Assembly (NCBI RefSeq): GCF_000149955.1
Contig: NC_030993.1
Span: 2,844,650 to 2,908,649 of the forward strand
Length of the DNA stretch: 64,000 nt
Source of the DNA: Fusarium oxysporum f. sp. lycopersici 4287
Taxonomy: Eukaryota > Ascomycota > Sordariomycetes > Hypocreales > Nectriaceae
Direction: 5' to 3'
Made by a program: the position numbers and the translations under genes. The notes beneath the pieces were generated by a model. The model was not told the DNA's origin. It saw nothing but the letters and a program-made list of their open reading frames with translations, and did no database searches. Positions 44,343 through 56,659 of this stretch are shown in pieces; the stretch's first letter is position 1; each line of letters opens with the position of its first letter.

Positions 44343-46769
44343 TCATAGCATCATATCAGTAGCCATGAAAAATGTTGCCACAAACACTACCAGAGCAGCA
44401 AAAGTCAGTGACGTTCGTGAGTAGCCGTGAGCTCTTGTCGAGTCGTTTGAAACGACGAACGAAGGCTCGGGCATGCCCGACTCTGTCGGAAGATCTGCTT
44501 GGGCAACTGATGCCGCTGCTTCAGCGGCAGGCAGAACAGAGATGTCATTTCCAGGAGTGTCAAGTTCTTGACCATTCTCTTGCCTTCGTTCTATGTCAGC
44601 CATGGCACGTTCCTTCAATTGAGACGGTGATGAGTACATTGAAGGGCCATTTGTCGGCTAGACTTTCATGACCTTTGTTGCTGTGCTCTCTACTTGCGTT
44701 GGTATAATTACCGTGATAACTTGAGGTCCCTCGTGTGCGCGGCCAACAGCGTTGGAATCGGTAGGCTGAGGGGGTCTTGATTGGACAGGAGGTCCTGAAA
44801 GCTGGGCTGGAGTTGCTGGTGCAGGCAGAGCCGGTTGCACAGGTGGTGCTGTGATTTCTGGTGCTTGGGGTCCAAGATCGCCGTCCCCTTTTCCGCCATC
44901 ACCGTTGTCACTTCCTTTACCGGAGCTTTCCCGTCCAGTACCATCATTATCTTGGGGACCGTTAGGGACTTGGCCGTCTGGGGGAGTTGAAGGCGGAGAC
45001 GCAGGAGAAGGAGGATTAGCTGGCTCTGGAATTCCTGTGCCACTATTTGCGGGACAAGGGCCGGGTTTTCCATTACAAGAGGCCTCGTTGTCAGGATCGG
45101 CGATTGTGTTTGGTTGAGACGGAGGGGCAGCGGGTGAAGGCCCTATCTCGGGAGGAGGCACATCAGGACTATTCGGCGACGGAGGGTTTGCAGGCAGACT
45201 TCTAGATCCTGGATTAGACCCGCCGTCACCTCCATCGTTACAAGGTGAGTTTTCGTCTCCGGAGCAAATTGTTGGGAACAGCAGGGGGTGCTGGCTGAGG
45301 AGGAGGCTGGGGGTGAGAAAGGTTCAGAAGAGACACAGCCAACGGTCGAGTTGGGATCCGAGCACGCATTTCCATCGCCACCATCGTTGCCATCGCCATT
45401 TTGGAGGTTGGTGAGAGGCAGGGCAGTCTGGTATGCCGGCTTTAGCACCACAGGGGGGAGGGGGACCTTGAGGGGTGGAAGAATCCGGCGCTGGCGCTGG
45501 CGGTTGAGGTGCTGGAGGCTGTGGTGCTGGAGGTCCAGGAGGTAGCTGATTCTGGTTGGCGCATACTGGATTGTTAATATCGATAGAGCAGTCCACTGAG
45601 CCGCCAGTATTTGGAGGAGAGGCTGGAGCAGCATTGTTTCCAGGAGAGTTAGCATCAGACCCTGGAGGAGCGTTCTCATCGCAATCCTCTCCCGGGCCGC
45701 CAGTTCCATCTTGATTTGGCGCTCCATCGCCTCCATCAGGGCCTGAGGGAGGTGGTGCAGGAGCAGGAGCGGGTTGAGGCTGTGATTGTCCTGGGTTGCC
45801 TTGATGGGGATTATCAGGCGAACTGTTCCCATCGGCAGCATCTGGTCCTGGCGCAGGAGGGCCGTTGGCCTGACCATCCGGCTGGGGATTGCTGTTGGTA
45901 GGAGCCGGAGCAGGGGCAGGAGCCGGAGCAGGGGCAGGCTGATATTGGCCATCATTGTTGCCAGATTGTGAAGGTCCATTATTGGAATTATTTTCTTCAC
46001 AATCCGCGTTGGGATCTAAGGGCTCAGTTCCATCATTGCCACCTCCTCCTCCAGGACCTGTGCCGCCTGAAGGACTACCCTTGACCGTCACCTGAGCTTG
46101 CTGTATTTCCTGGCAAGGCCCATTGTTCGGGCCTGGGGCACCACCTGGTGGACCTGCTCCGGCATTGAGGTTGCCATTCCCATCTCCTGGTGAGGCGGGG
46201 GAGCCACCATCAGGAATAGATTGGTGAACTGAAGCGGTTGATTCGGGGAGAGACAATGTAAGAACACCATCAGATCCGGCTTACCAGTCGACGACCAGGT
46301 TAAACCGGCTTTCAAATCCAAAGCTGGCCGAACCAGACCTTGAGCCGAGAGCATTGAAGTGCCTGTAGCAAGGTTCGAAGGTTGTATTTCCACGGGAAGG
46401 AGATCACTGATAGTACCACCATGACGAGAGCAAGTGGAGATAGTATATGTCAAAGCTTGACCATACTGTTCAGTGCAAGAACTGGCCAGACATGAGAACA
46501 GTTCCTATACGTAGTCAGCAGCCCATCACTGATGCAATAGAAGGGATGACTTACTCGTTGAACGACCATGTCATGACAGAGACCCTCAACAGTAGGAATA
46601 CCATGGTAGTGCATAAGTTCGCGAGAGCAAATGGTAGCACATTCTACAATCTTTTGTCAGAATACCCATTAACATTGGGCACAGAGTCCATACCTGGTGT
46701 AGATGTATCGAGGCTGTATGTACGAGTAGCTAAGCTCGCTAATAAGCCAGCGAACAAATGAGGTCGCAT
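44343..46769 (-). CDS. CFEM-like GPI-anchored Pro/Gly/Asn-rich surface protein with three internal frame slips
   Basis: Rebuilt from five exons (introns 46693-46644, 46554-46505, 46284-46229, 44711-44658); about 737 residues. Exon 1 encodes a signal peptide (MRPHLFAGLLASLATRTYS). Exons 1-3 carry a six-cysteine CFEM-like domain: TPECATICSRELMHYHG, GLCHDMVVQ, SCLASSC and TISTCSRHGG. A long low-complexity stalk follows, rich in Pro, Gly, Asn, Asp and Gln with APAPAP runs and scattered Cys, and then a Ser/Thr segment and a hydrophobic tail (LTFAALVVFVATFFM) fitting a GPI signal. Between 45402 and 45266 the frame shifts by +1 three times, each at a homopolymer (AAAA, CCCCC, TTT read on the gene strand), so the original frame returns; read as printed, a TAG appears at 45326-45324. 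CFEM proteins can bind haem or act in the wall; no specific role can be assigned. Confidence 0.75.
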
Positions 46770-47255
46770 GGCTGTATGGGAAGCAAGCGGCTATTATGAG
46801 AGAAGCGTGCAGAAATTGGGTGCTGGTTTAAACAACAGTACCAAAAAAAAGTGAGTGAGTGATCGAGGGATGGGTTCCAAAAAGAGAGTGAGATGCGTTC
46901 CCAAAAACGAGCTTGAGCTGAAGCTGAAGACAACGGATGAAGATGAAAAGCCTAAGATCAGGAGGGTCATCAGAGATCAAGGAGTAGGCGGATGTTCTGA
47001 TGCATTTGAGGAAGGTGGTGTTTGGTGATGGTGAGGGTAGGAGCAGGTGCCAAATTGCTGTTCTGGGGGCGGCCCCTTCTACCGTATGGGAAACCATCCA
47101 AAGTTAAATGAAGGAAATCAAAAGTGAGAAGGCATCTTCTGTATTGTGGAGATAAACAGTCTAGCAGGTAATATCTATAAACAATCGAGGGTAAGTCTCA
47201 AACAGAAACAGCTTCGTCGCATTCAGCTTTTCTTGTGTCAGGGTATCACATCCAT
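46770..47255. other. Promoter of the CFEM/GPI gene and CMS1 3' end
   Basis: About 485 bases between two minus-strand genes. No further gene and no iron-type ATCWGATAA element seen. Confidence 0.45.
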
Positions 47256-48229
47256 CTAATAGAACAACAAAGCCAACGGCTTCTTCTCGTCACCGTATCG
47301 GTCCTTGAACTCTTTTCTTGACAAGAAGCGAGCTAGAGGCATCATCGTATCCTTCATGTCCATCACACCTCGCTTCTTCTGGTCGATATGTGAAGCATCA
47401 ACGACTAGCCGCTTCAAGTTATCCAAGGAGAGTGCGCCTGCTGAAGTCAGTGCCTGCCTGTGATTTTGAGGGAGACAGGAAAGGGAAGGATCGAGACCGA
47501 ACTTACCGTTGTCGATGAGATCCATAAGTCGGGCAGGTGTACCGACACAGATGCCAGTTTTGTGGTTCTGGAGGAACTTGACTTGCTCCTCAACTTTCAT
47601 ATGCTTGGCGAACTTGTATGCGTTAGCGATATCGTTTCCATTAATCTCAAGGTGAAACATACCAGTTTCGCGACTGAATTCTCTTTGCTTTGAAACTTGC
47701 GCATCGACCTGCTCACAGTCAGTCTCTTCCCTCTCAAACTGGGTCGCAACAACGTACCTGACAATATCGGCAGCTCTCAAACCCGCTCCTGCAACAATGA
47801 GGGTATGGGGTGAGCCCTTCTTCTTGGGAGCCTTCTTCAAGCCCTCGGGATCCTCTGACACCTTCTCCAGGAAGTCGGGGAACTTATCCAATGTTCTTGA
47901 CTCTTGCCATGAAGTGGTATCTTGAATCGCGTTGGCTGGGAATTTGTGAGTGAGATTTTCAATAAGAATGGCAATTGGCAACAGGAATCCTTACCTGATA
48001 CAGTCATATCAGAAATCTCAACAGCGCTCAAGTCGGTGCCGAAACGTCCCAATTTCTGGGCCAGATGATCGGCCAAGAGCTGGTTGTCCATCTTGGTAAA
48101 AAGCGTGTTGAGACCAAGCTCAGTATCGAGAAGTTCATCATCTGGTGCATTCGCCTTTCTCTTTTTGCTTTTCTTTGGTTTTGGCTGGGCGGGTGTATCC
48201 TCCGCTTGACGCTTTTTAGTAGTCGACAT
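47256..48229 (-). CDS. CMS1: CMS1-like 90S pre-ribosome factor
   Basis: Cms1 is a degenerate DEAD-box-like component of the early 90S pre-ribosome in the nucleolus. The 281-residue model starts with a Lys-rich nuclear-localisation stretch (KPKKSKKRKANAPDD), then the conserved family core: GSPHTLIVAGAGLRAADIVR, KFAKHMKVEEQVKFL, ICVGTPARLMDLIDNG and LVVDASHIDQKKRGVMDMK. The helicase-like GTPARL motif remains but the Walker residues of a true helicase do not. Introns 47994-47936 and 47506-47438. The second intron is a multiple of three with no stop, so retention would add 23 residues silently; splicing is chosen because it joins DNG to ALSLDNLKRL as expected. Confidence is high. Confidence 0.88.
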
Positions 48230-48703
48230 AATGAAGGCTGTGTCTTGATTATGGTGTTGTCGAATTCTTTCGTTTAAGATTTCTCGAGCGTCAACAAGAA
48301 ATTTTGCGACGTACAGTGTAGATATTGATCATGGCTAGAATTCACATAGTGACTAGGACATTAGCACTGTATTGAGCACAGTATACACGGTCTACCAGAT
48401 CCACCAGCCATGATGAAGGACACCTCATGAGAACCAGTATGGGCTAAAAATGTTCACATTCTATCGACATTGAATTGAGATATCGACTTCACGAATATTG
48501 TTTCAAATGTTCCATATGCAAGCAAATCCTGATCTTCGCAACGGTCATTTAAACTCCCTGCGTATTAAACTAAGGCTGAACACAGGCTCAGTATCGTCCT
48601 GAGATACTTGTCTATGAACCTTTCGAATCCCTAACGCCCAATATATGCGCCCTGTAACTTAAAAGCAAGCCGATGTATCTTTCCCAATTGTAAGGTAGAG
48701 ACT
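48230..48703. other. CMS1 promoter and SH3-gene 3' region
   Basis: About 475 bases between two minus-strand genes; no gene seen. Confidence 0.5.
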
Positions 48704-49589
48704 CTAGAAAATGCTGTTGACGATGTTTCCTCCGATGGTGGCACCAGCACCAAAGATAGCAGCGTTACCCAGCTTCTTACCAAACTTCTTGCCGTACTCG
48801 TTGACCTTGTTATCCTTGCCATCTCCCTCCTGTCCCTGCGGCTGTCCAGATCCCTCAGCGACAGCCATGGGTGGCACATGCGAGTTGTAAGGGTTCTGTT
48901 GAGGAGGAGGACCCTGAGAGTAAGCAGGGTATCCGTACTGAGGCTGGGGGATAGGCGCAACGGGCTTCTTGGTCTCTTGGTCGACTAGGACGTAGTTTCG
49001 GGGGAAGATTCCTTCCTGTCCTGTGCGCTCGTTTCGGCCCATCCACCAATCCTGGTTCATGTACTCGTACACAGCAATACGATCATCCTTCTCGAAAGAT
49101 AGGTCACGGCCGTCGGAGGCAGCATAGCGGTAAAGGGCGCGGGCGTTGGCAACAGTAGGCTTGACGTTGCGCGGGGGAGGACCAGGAGGAGGTGTCTGAT
49201 CGTAAGCGGGTGGCGCGGGCGAATGCGACTTGACTTTGAGATCCTCGAAGGCCTTGGTAGGAGGCGCGTGGGCGGCCGGTGCGGGAGTAGCGGCCTTGGG
49301 AGCGGCGGTGTTGTTGTTCTTATTGCCGGTCGCAGTCTTGAGGGGGCCCGAGAGGGAGGACTCGGCGGGAAGAGCGGTGTTGATGGTATCGTAGACGGAG
49401 TCGTCAATCACGCCTCTCTCAAGGAGGTTCTCTAGTTCCTTCACGGTGTTAGTTGACGTTCAGTGATAATGTCTAGATGAGTATGATGGTGCAAGTGGAG
49501 TTCCGATGACGGGATTCGAGGGCATTTACATTTTTTATGTTGCGAAGCGAACGGTTCACTTCAATAATAGTCTGGCGATCTGCGGCCAT
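48704..49589 (-). CDS. LSB1/PIN3-like SH3-domain protein
   Basis: A 264-residue SH3 adaptor of the yeast Lsb1/Pin3 (Las17-binding) group, expected at cortical actin and endocytic sites. The N-terminal helix MAADRQTIIEVNRSLRNIKN continues, after the intron 49529-49439, into ELENLLERGVIDDSVYDTIN, the conserved family start. A Pro/Ala linker with PPPGPPPR precedes a canonical SH3 domain (about 113-168): ARALYRYAASDGRDLSFEKD, DWWMGR, GIFPRNYV. The tail is Gln/Pro/Tyr-rich (a low-complexity stretch like that of Pin3) and ends with a Gly/Ala-rich GNAAIFGAGATIGGNIV. The long 91-base intron is unusual for this window but splices cleanly in phase 0. Confidence 0.88.
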
Positions 49590-50110
49590 AATTACGGATG
49601 GTGCGGCCGAAAGGGTCCGGACTTGCGATGTGGGTATAAAGATGTGTTTAAGACTGGTAAATCAACGCAGGTTCTGATGGTTTGGCGACACTGATACAAC
49701 GTGACAGAGGTACAGCAATGACAGGATGTCAGGTTGAAGTTAGATGCAGGAGGAGAGTGTTTCGACCTGTTACCAATGCTTCTTGGGATTCGGAATTCGG
49801 CCAAGCACCCAAGCCAAACCCCTACCAAATAAAGCGGGCATTTGAGGCGGTGCTGCCCCTCGCTCAACCCGACCCAATCACGAGATTTGACAGTTCGTAA
49901 AGTATTGAATTTGGCTGTGGTGCAACTCAGACGCCTTTTACACATGGGAGCAAATAAAGGTGCTCATAGATTCTTTCATTGAGTCTTGTTGACTTTTTTG
50001 TATTCATTGGTTCATTTTAGGCGTGATATTTTCATTCTATCCAAGCCATAGCCTTCTTTGGGCTTTGCGATTAAATATGCATCCTCCATCTCCCCCATTC
50101 ATAAAATCCT
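49590..50110. other. Intergenic, no gene seen
   Basis: About 520 bases holding the SH3-gene promoter and the PrpD 3' end; both genes are on the minus strand. No motif worth naming. Confidence 0.5.
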
Positions 50111-51980
50111 TTATTGCACAAACTTGCTGCTCTCAACAGTGTATAGATCAACATACTCATCAACAGGGGTAGACTCAAGCTTCTTGGCATCCAAGTTGAG
50201 CTCCACAAGCTCCTTAACGCGGGCCTCGGGGTAGTGAGGGCCAAGGTGGCGCTTGTACTTCTCGAGAATGACGGGTTTGGCCTCCTCACGGCGGAGACGG
50301 TGGCCAAGAGGAGCCTCGACAGCGACCTCATCGAGGACAGTGCCGTCGTTGAGCTCGACAGTGAGAGCGTTGGAGATGGTTCGGAGCTTAGGGTCATGGT
50401 AATCCTTGGTGTACTGAGGATCCTCAACACACTTGATCTTCTGGCGGAGAGACTCGACCAGAGGAGAGGTGGCAGCCTCACCACCGTCAACGTAGTCAGT
50501 GGCCTCAAGACGGCCGAAGACGAGCATGGTGGCGCACATGTACTGGATGCAGTGGTCACGGTCGGCAAAGTTGTCCATAGGCTTGAACTGCTTGTCAATG
50601 ATGCGGATGCAAGCCTCGTGGGTTCGGCAAGTGATGGACTTGATGTCAGCGGCAGACTTGCCCTGAGACTTGAGGAGGTGGTGGATCTTCTCAGAAGCCT
50701 CGACAGCGGTCTGAGAGTGGAACTCAGCTATTATGTGTTAGACTTGTCGTGACATAATGACTGCAGTGATTTAAACTTACCAGGGTAGGAGACCTTGAAG
50801 AGAACGTTCTCCATGACATAGCTGCCATAGGGGCGCTGGAACTCGAACTTCTGGCCCTTGAACAGGACATCGTAGAAACCCCAGACGGGAGCGGACAGGA
50901 CAGTAGGAACGCCCTGCTCACCCTTCAGAACCTTGAGAGCCAGGTTGACGGCGCGCTGGCAAGCATCACCGGCAGCCCAGGACTTTCGGGACATGGTGTT
51001 GGGGGTGTGGCGGTAGGTTCGCAGAGACTGGCCATCAACCCAAGCCTGGGTGACAGCGTCGGCAATCTGCTTCTCGTTGAGGCCGAGCATCTTGGAGACG
51101 ACGGCGGTAGAGGCGACCTTGACAAGAACAACGTGGTCAAGACCGACCTTGTTGTAGGAGTTGAGGAGAGCCAAGCAACCCTGGATCTCGTGAGCCTTGA
51201 TCATGGCCTCGAGGACATCCTTGACAACAAAGGTCTTGCCGCCAGCGAGGTTACCACCAGCCTTGTTGGTACGGTTGATCCAGTCAGCAACGGCGAGGAT
51301 AGCACCCAAGTTGTCAGAGGGATGACCCCACTCAGCAGCGAGCCAGCAGTCGTTGAAGTCGAGCCATCGGATCATAGCACCAATGTTGAAAGCTGCGTTG
51401 ACGGGGTCAAGCTGGAAGGGAGTACCAGGGACCTTGGGACCGTTCGGGACAACGGTGCCAGGGACAATGGGTCCAAGGAGCTTAGAGCACTCCTTGAACC
51501 TCAAACCCTCGAGACCGCAGCCGAGGGTGTCGAGAAGAATCCATCGAGCAGTGTCGAACTATTGAAATATGAATTAGCAATGAATTTCCAACGATTGGGT
51601 GCCATTGAGTTCTCGTGATAATTTGTTGGTGTTGAGGTGAGAAGCTTCAAGGCGGGGTATTTTGCGGGATGCAAAATCGACGCCTCGGCAGAATTGATAG
51701 CACTCACAGCAAGCTCAGAGTCAATGGTTTTGTTGGCGACATAGTCGGCAATATCCTTGATCTCAGGATCGTATTCACGGTCGGCGGAAGACATGTTGGG
51801 AGCTCCTGATCGTCTGGCAGCAGAAGTTGAAAAGGCGGCGCCGTGAGAAGCGGGAAGAGAAGAGCGAGCGGCGCCGAACGCCGAGCGGGCCACGAGAGGG
51901 GCGGCGACACGAAGACCCCGGGGAGACTGGAAGCGCAGCTGCTTGGAGGCCGTTCGGAGGGTCCGGTTAACGGCAGACAT
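50111..51980 (-). CDS. prpD: 2-methylcitrate dehydratase (PrpD), mitochondrial
   Basis: This MmgE/PrpD-family enzyme dehydrates 2-methylcitrate in the methylcitrate cycle, which clears propionyl-CoA from odd-chain fatty acids and from Ile, Val and Met. The 555-residue product has an Arg/Ser/Ala-rich mitochondrial presequence ([20 protein letters not shown]). PrpD signatures follow: [101 protein letters not shown] and [18 protein letters not shown]. Introns 51707-51559 (149 bases, long for this window) and 50780-50728. The start at 51980 is chosen because it gives the presequence; the frame is open further upstream to 52022. A single CCTCGG lies about 250 bases upstream. Confidence 0.94.
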
Positions 51981-54900
51981 TCTTGGGGATAATTGGCTTA
52001 CGGTCTTCTTCCTGCGTAGCAACGAAGAAGAAGGACGAGGTCAATTGAGGTGGGGGATGATGATGAGGGGTATCACGAATGCAAAGAAGGAGGAAGGAAA
52101 GAAGAGAACAACAACCTCTGCAGGGCCTAATATCCTAGAGGTTTTTGTCTTGGAGAAACTTGGTAGGTATTCATATTTATTACGCTCGGCTGTAGGCGCC
52201 TCAGTTTGCCGTAGCTTACCGCAAAACACCCTCGGCTAGCCGCCGGCTGGACTTACTCGTGGATATTGGTCATTTTCACACTGTACATTTCCGAGGGCCC
52301 ATTATACAAGTGTACTGTGCGAACAGTCTGAGATCTCCAATTATCACGATCAGAAAAATGAAGTCTTTCAGGGGCTTTTCTAGTGAGGGGAAACTCAACC
52401 CCATATACTAGCCAATCAATGCACTCAATTGTTATCATTTTGTTGAATTGGCTTCAGTCTGATCCTCACCGACCAAAACTATCCACTTGAAGGGTCGCTG
52501 GAGATGATTGTTGTTTATTGTATGTGTGGCCTCAAGGAGAGACCAATACAACTGCACTGATGTGTTTCTCGTCGTTCGTGTTTTGATACTGGAACTCACG
52601 CAGTATCCATCTGCTGAGCTGTGGTTCTGAGAAGCCCAATGCTGATATATAGCGAAACGCGGGGCATTGATGCTCACTATCACAAGCCTCAACTCTAAAC
52701 ATTACCTTCATGAAACCGTTGGATTGCTATCCGTCCACGTCTCAAGTCAGTCCTTTCAGTAGTCGGCATGACTTTAGTGATATAACGTTCGTGAATTATA
52801 TGTCAAATTTAATATCAAGTCTTCGATTTTGACTTGTTTAGCTATCTTTTCCTTGAACCTGTTCGTGATTCCCCCATCTCTACCCCAGCTTCCCCTCGCC
52901 GAAAATCTGGGGTCATGTTCCCCGCGCTCCATCATCGGACAAGATACGCGGACATACGACGATGTGTCCGACACAGTCCGACCGAGGATGTTTTGCCCTT
53001 CAAGTTTATCATCTCGATCCGTCGACGGTCGGTAAATGATGGGTACCGAGGGTTTTGGCAGTACTCAGTCGGTTCAGCCATGGCTGTTCACATCATGCAT
53101 GTATCAGTCAGTAGCCTACCCGGCAGGTTTACAAAACATCAGTATAGCATCAATGACGAAGTCGGCGCTGAACAATCTGCGACAGGGTCTCAGTGATATA
53201 AATTGGGGATTACCATCGGTGGCCCTATGGTTGTGAGTATGAACCAATTGAGCTTTGTGCCTGAAGCAAAGTTGCAGGCGACTTTTGGAGATCTCGATCG
53301 AAGAGAAATATGACGAACATCGCTGACAAGTTGGGTCGTTATGCATAAGAGACATTTGCATATTGCTGCGAGGAGAATCTGACTGCAGGTAGGATAAAGA
53401 CCTTCCGAATCCTTGTCTTAATTATACGAATTATGGAACGAGTATACTATTGCAGGTGTTTAGATATAGTCATGTTCAGCAGCTCATTGGTAGTAGCCTA
53501 TTGTCATATAATGTCTGCATCGACCTTGTGAACTCAGACATCTGATTTCTATCCCTACCCTTGCTTCTGGGAGTTCTGACGCGCGCTTCGGTGAGACATC
53601 GTGACAACCCAAAAGAACGAAATAATGCACCTCGCTACTATCACAATGTCGCGAGCTAGGCCGAAGCCTTCAAGCGCCCGGTTATGCGAGTGTGGATATA
53701 ATGACATGGTAGGCGTTTTCAGGTATTGACCGGCTTAACATCGTGGCGTGTAGTATTGCATTTCATGTTCTCATTACGACTTGGGCTATCAGAGGGCGTG
53801 TCAGAAAAGATGATCCAATGTAGATTCGCATGATCGCACGGAGTAGGCAGAGATTGAGGATCGAACAACATCGTGACACTTGAAAACATCATAGTCTAGG
53901 GTAGTCTGGACTTAATTCAACATGAACATCTAAACCAGATTTATTACACAATCGATAATTAGAGATTACCCATGCTAAACTCCTATCTGAATCATTAGGA
54001 AACGCTTTCGAAGTTAGCTCCAAGTTAGCTCTGAGTAGAGTTATTGTGTATGAACCCTGATCTTCATTGCAACGTGCGATGACTTCACCATGGGTCGAAG
54101 AAAGCGCGTCAGTAGTGGCGATCCTACGCGATCTCAAAAATAGTCCAGAGAAGTGTCGTCATGAGCGATGTCATGTTCCTGATCGAAACCCACGAATAGT
54201 TCAGTGCAGAGCAGCATCGCGATAGGGTATCCAAACGAGAGTCGGAGAGAACATGAGCTGGTTTGATACCTGCAAGTTCAAGACATGGGCTTGCCTGATC
54301 GTCGTCATCATTGCGCAGTTTATGCCGAGGTTTCAAGAAGATAATCGAAAGGCTGGTTATTTCTCTGAATCGTAGTTGGCTACCTTGCTCATACAGGCTT
54401 ACATCAAGATTCGCGGGTTCAAGACGCGTATGATTCATTTGCATTGATTCATGAGATAATTCTGGGAGGTCTTGCAGCTCGGAACTGGTTGCGACAATAC
54501 CCTGGTCGAGGTTATAGTGAAAAGCTTGGCTGTGATCTGCTCTGCACTCAACTCCATTGGCCATCGGAGAAACACCGATTGGAAATCATTGCATGTGGGC
54601 TTTATGCAATCAATTATTTACACAGCGTTGATAAATTTGAGACACGCATGCTGCTGAGATGGGAGAAGGCTGGTCCAGGCTGGGCAGCAGATATCAGGTC
54701 GATTGATATGTTTTGGCTTACATCTGGTGATACTGTGAACGATAGTTTTTAATGGGAAAGACACAAAGTCTATTCATTGACAAATGCCGTTTGAACTACC
54801 GTAAACTCAGATTAAACAAAATGGTTGCTTGTGTGAGGGTGGCATAGCCAACACCAGCACAAGATATGTGAGAGCCATGAGCCCGATCGTCGGGAACGCA

Positions 54901-55244
54901 CGTTGTCAACGGATATCGGAAACTGGGGTACCTTTGATGGAAAAAGGGCTGTTTCCCATGTCGGTAGAAGAAGAAAAAGAAACGAAAGGCAAAAAAACAT
55001 CAGGTCATTTCGGGGGAACACGACACTCGGATCGATTGGTCATGGATCCATTTGGACATGGGCATGGGCCTGAAAACGGGTCTGGAAACTCTCGAGTCTG
55101 GGCTTTACTTGACAGGATCTAGAACCCCCCTTGTTCGGCTCGATGGGCGTGTGTTAGCACCCTACGTGCAGATCTGAGAAACGGGAATCAGTGATGATGT
55201 TGATAGCCGGACTTGACAGCGATTGATACTGCAGACTCGTGATA
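51981..55244. other. 3.3 kb gene-poor interval
   Basis: Beyond the PrpD promoter, frames are short; the longest, about 146 codons on the minus strand at 54124-54564, has no known motif and a composition I cannot call coding. No transposon ends or repeats were found by eye. Confidence 0.4.
52230..52235. promoter_or_regulatory. Single CCTCGG element upstream of PrpD
   Basis: One copy of the FarA/FarB core about 250 bases before the PrpD start. A six-base motif occurs often by chance; it is noted only because the methylcitrate cycle handles propionyl-CoA from odd-chain fats and the acyl-CoA ligase in this window has a paired version. Confidence 0.2.
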
Positions 55245-55547
55245 NNNNNNNNNNNNNNNNNNNNNNNNNNNNNNNNNNNNNNNNNNNNNNNNNNNNNNNN
55301 NNNNNNNNNNNNNNNNNNNNNNNNNNNNNNNNNNNNNNNNNNNNNNNNNNNNNNNNNNNNNNNNNNNNNNNNNNNNNNNNNNNNNNNNNNNNNNNNNNNN
55401 NNNNNNNNNNNNNNNNNNNNNNNNNNNNNNNNNNNNNNNNNNNNNNNNNNNNNNNNNNNNNNNNNNNNNNNNNNNNNNNNNNNNNNNNNNNNNNNNNNNN
55501 NNNNNNNNNNNNNNNNNNNNNNNNNNNNNNNNNNNNNNNNNNNNNNN
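55245..55547. other. Assembly gap (303 N)
   Basis: A run of 303 undetermined bases, so flanking contigs were joined by scaffolding. Any open frame crossing it is an artefact. The true length and content are unknown. Confidence 0.99.
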
Positions 55548-56545
55548 CATCACCACGATCACCAACAAAATAGAGCAGAATACCACAGGACACGACTAGG
55601 CCGCCAAGGATCCATTTCTCACGAGGTGTTGTCCCGCCCCTTGTCGTGTCTCAGAACGTTTGTAGGCAGCACAGCACAGCACAGCCAAGTAAGTCAGTGT
55701 AACAGTTGCACACGCCCCCCACGATGGCGATGATAATGTCGATAGCCATGCCGCTGCATCGCATCTCAATCGTTGGCGCAACACCAGATCACGTCGTGCA
55801 CATTTGACACACAAGACAAGACAAGGAGAGGAGAGAAGTGAGGCGGAGACAACATTGAATATACGTACGCAAGTAGCAGGTGAGGCTTGATAGGGGGGAA
55901 GCACAGCAGTCAAACGTTCATCCAGGGCGAGCAATCTGTGATCAATTTAGACATGATTGGCGGTTTACGGATATGAAGTTTCTGTTTATGGAAATCTTCC
56001 CCTTGTCAAGTGTCAGCTTAGGAACGTCAATCATCAACGACCTAGTTTTACTAAGTTTGGTGATGTTCTCACCATCAAGCCCCACCCCACTCACTGTGCC
56101 TGAGAGACGAGACATGAGGGCCGAGCCTGGTCGGACACGCCCTGAGGGCCCCTGTAAGCCTCCGGCCCCAAAGCAGAAGAAGTTGAGGATGAGGTGCGAT
56201 GCAAGACTGCACGTCGTCCCGCCCCAGGGCCAAGCAGAATCACCTCACTCACTCACGTTTGGGTTGCATTTGCTGTGAGGTAGGGGAAAGGAAAACTTGG
56301 ACCGAATAAAACTTGACACACTTTAAACTTTTTTAGCAGCCTCTTTCCTCCCCGTCCCCTGCCATTCCTTCTGCTGTGGCCTGTCACTGTCCATTCGCTT
56401 GAGCCTTGCCCTTAACCCCTGTAGGCTAGAGCTCCCGTCTTTGGTCCGATCTCGAGACATGGAAATCGGCTTCTGGATCACGACAAAGCAAAGCGCATCG
56501 TAGCAACATAGCAAAAATTCACAGTCAAATCAAATCATCATAGCA

Positions 56546-56659
56546 ATGGCGCCGCCGCAACAACCGGGTTCTCCGTCCTGGGCCGATCAGGGTCCAAATG
56601 ACGATTGGTTTCTTTTTGCCTTTACTTTTGCTTTATTTTCTTTTTGTTCCATGTTCTGA
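56546..56659 (+). CDS. Short open frame of 37 residues, doubtful
   Basis: ATG in good context (AGCAATGGC) opens MAPPQQPGSPSWADQGPNDD followed by a hydrophobic aromatic stretch (WFLFAFTFALFSFCSMF) and TGA. It could be an upstream frame in a very long leader, the first exon of an unresolved gene, or chance; the hydrophobic part is mostly T-rich DNA. No family is known to me. Confidence 0.2.
   Translation: MAPPQQPGSPSWADQGPNDDWFLFAFTFALFSFCSMF

Noticed and set aside
44658..44693. A 36-base intron near the end of the second CFEM gene
   Set aside because: The donor at 44711 gives a normal 54-base intron ending at the same acceptor, also in frame.
54124..54564. 146-codon minus-strand frame
   Set aside because: No motif, no splice partner, and an unremarkable composition in a gene-poor stretch.
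55162..55733. Several frames spanning the run of N
   Set aside because: They are open only because undetermined bases contain no stop. Their real ends are short and unrelated.
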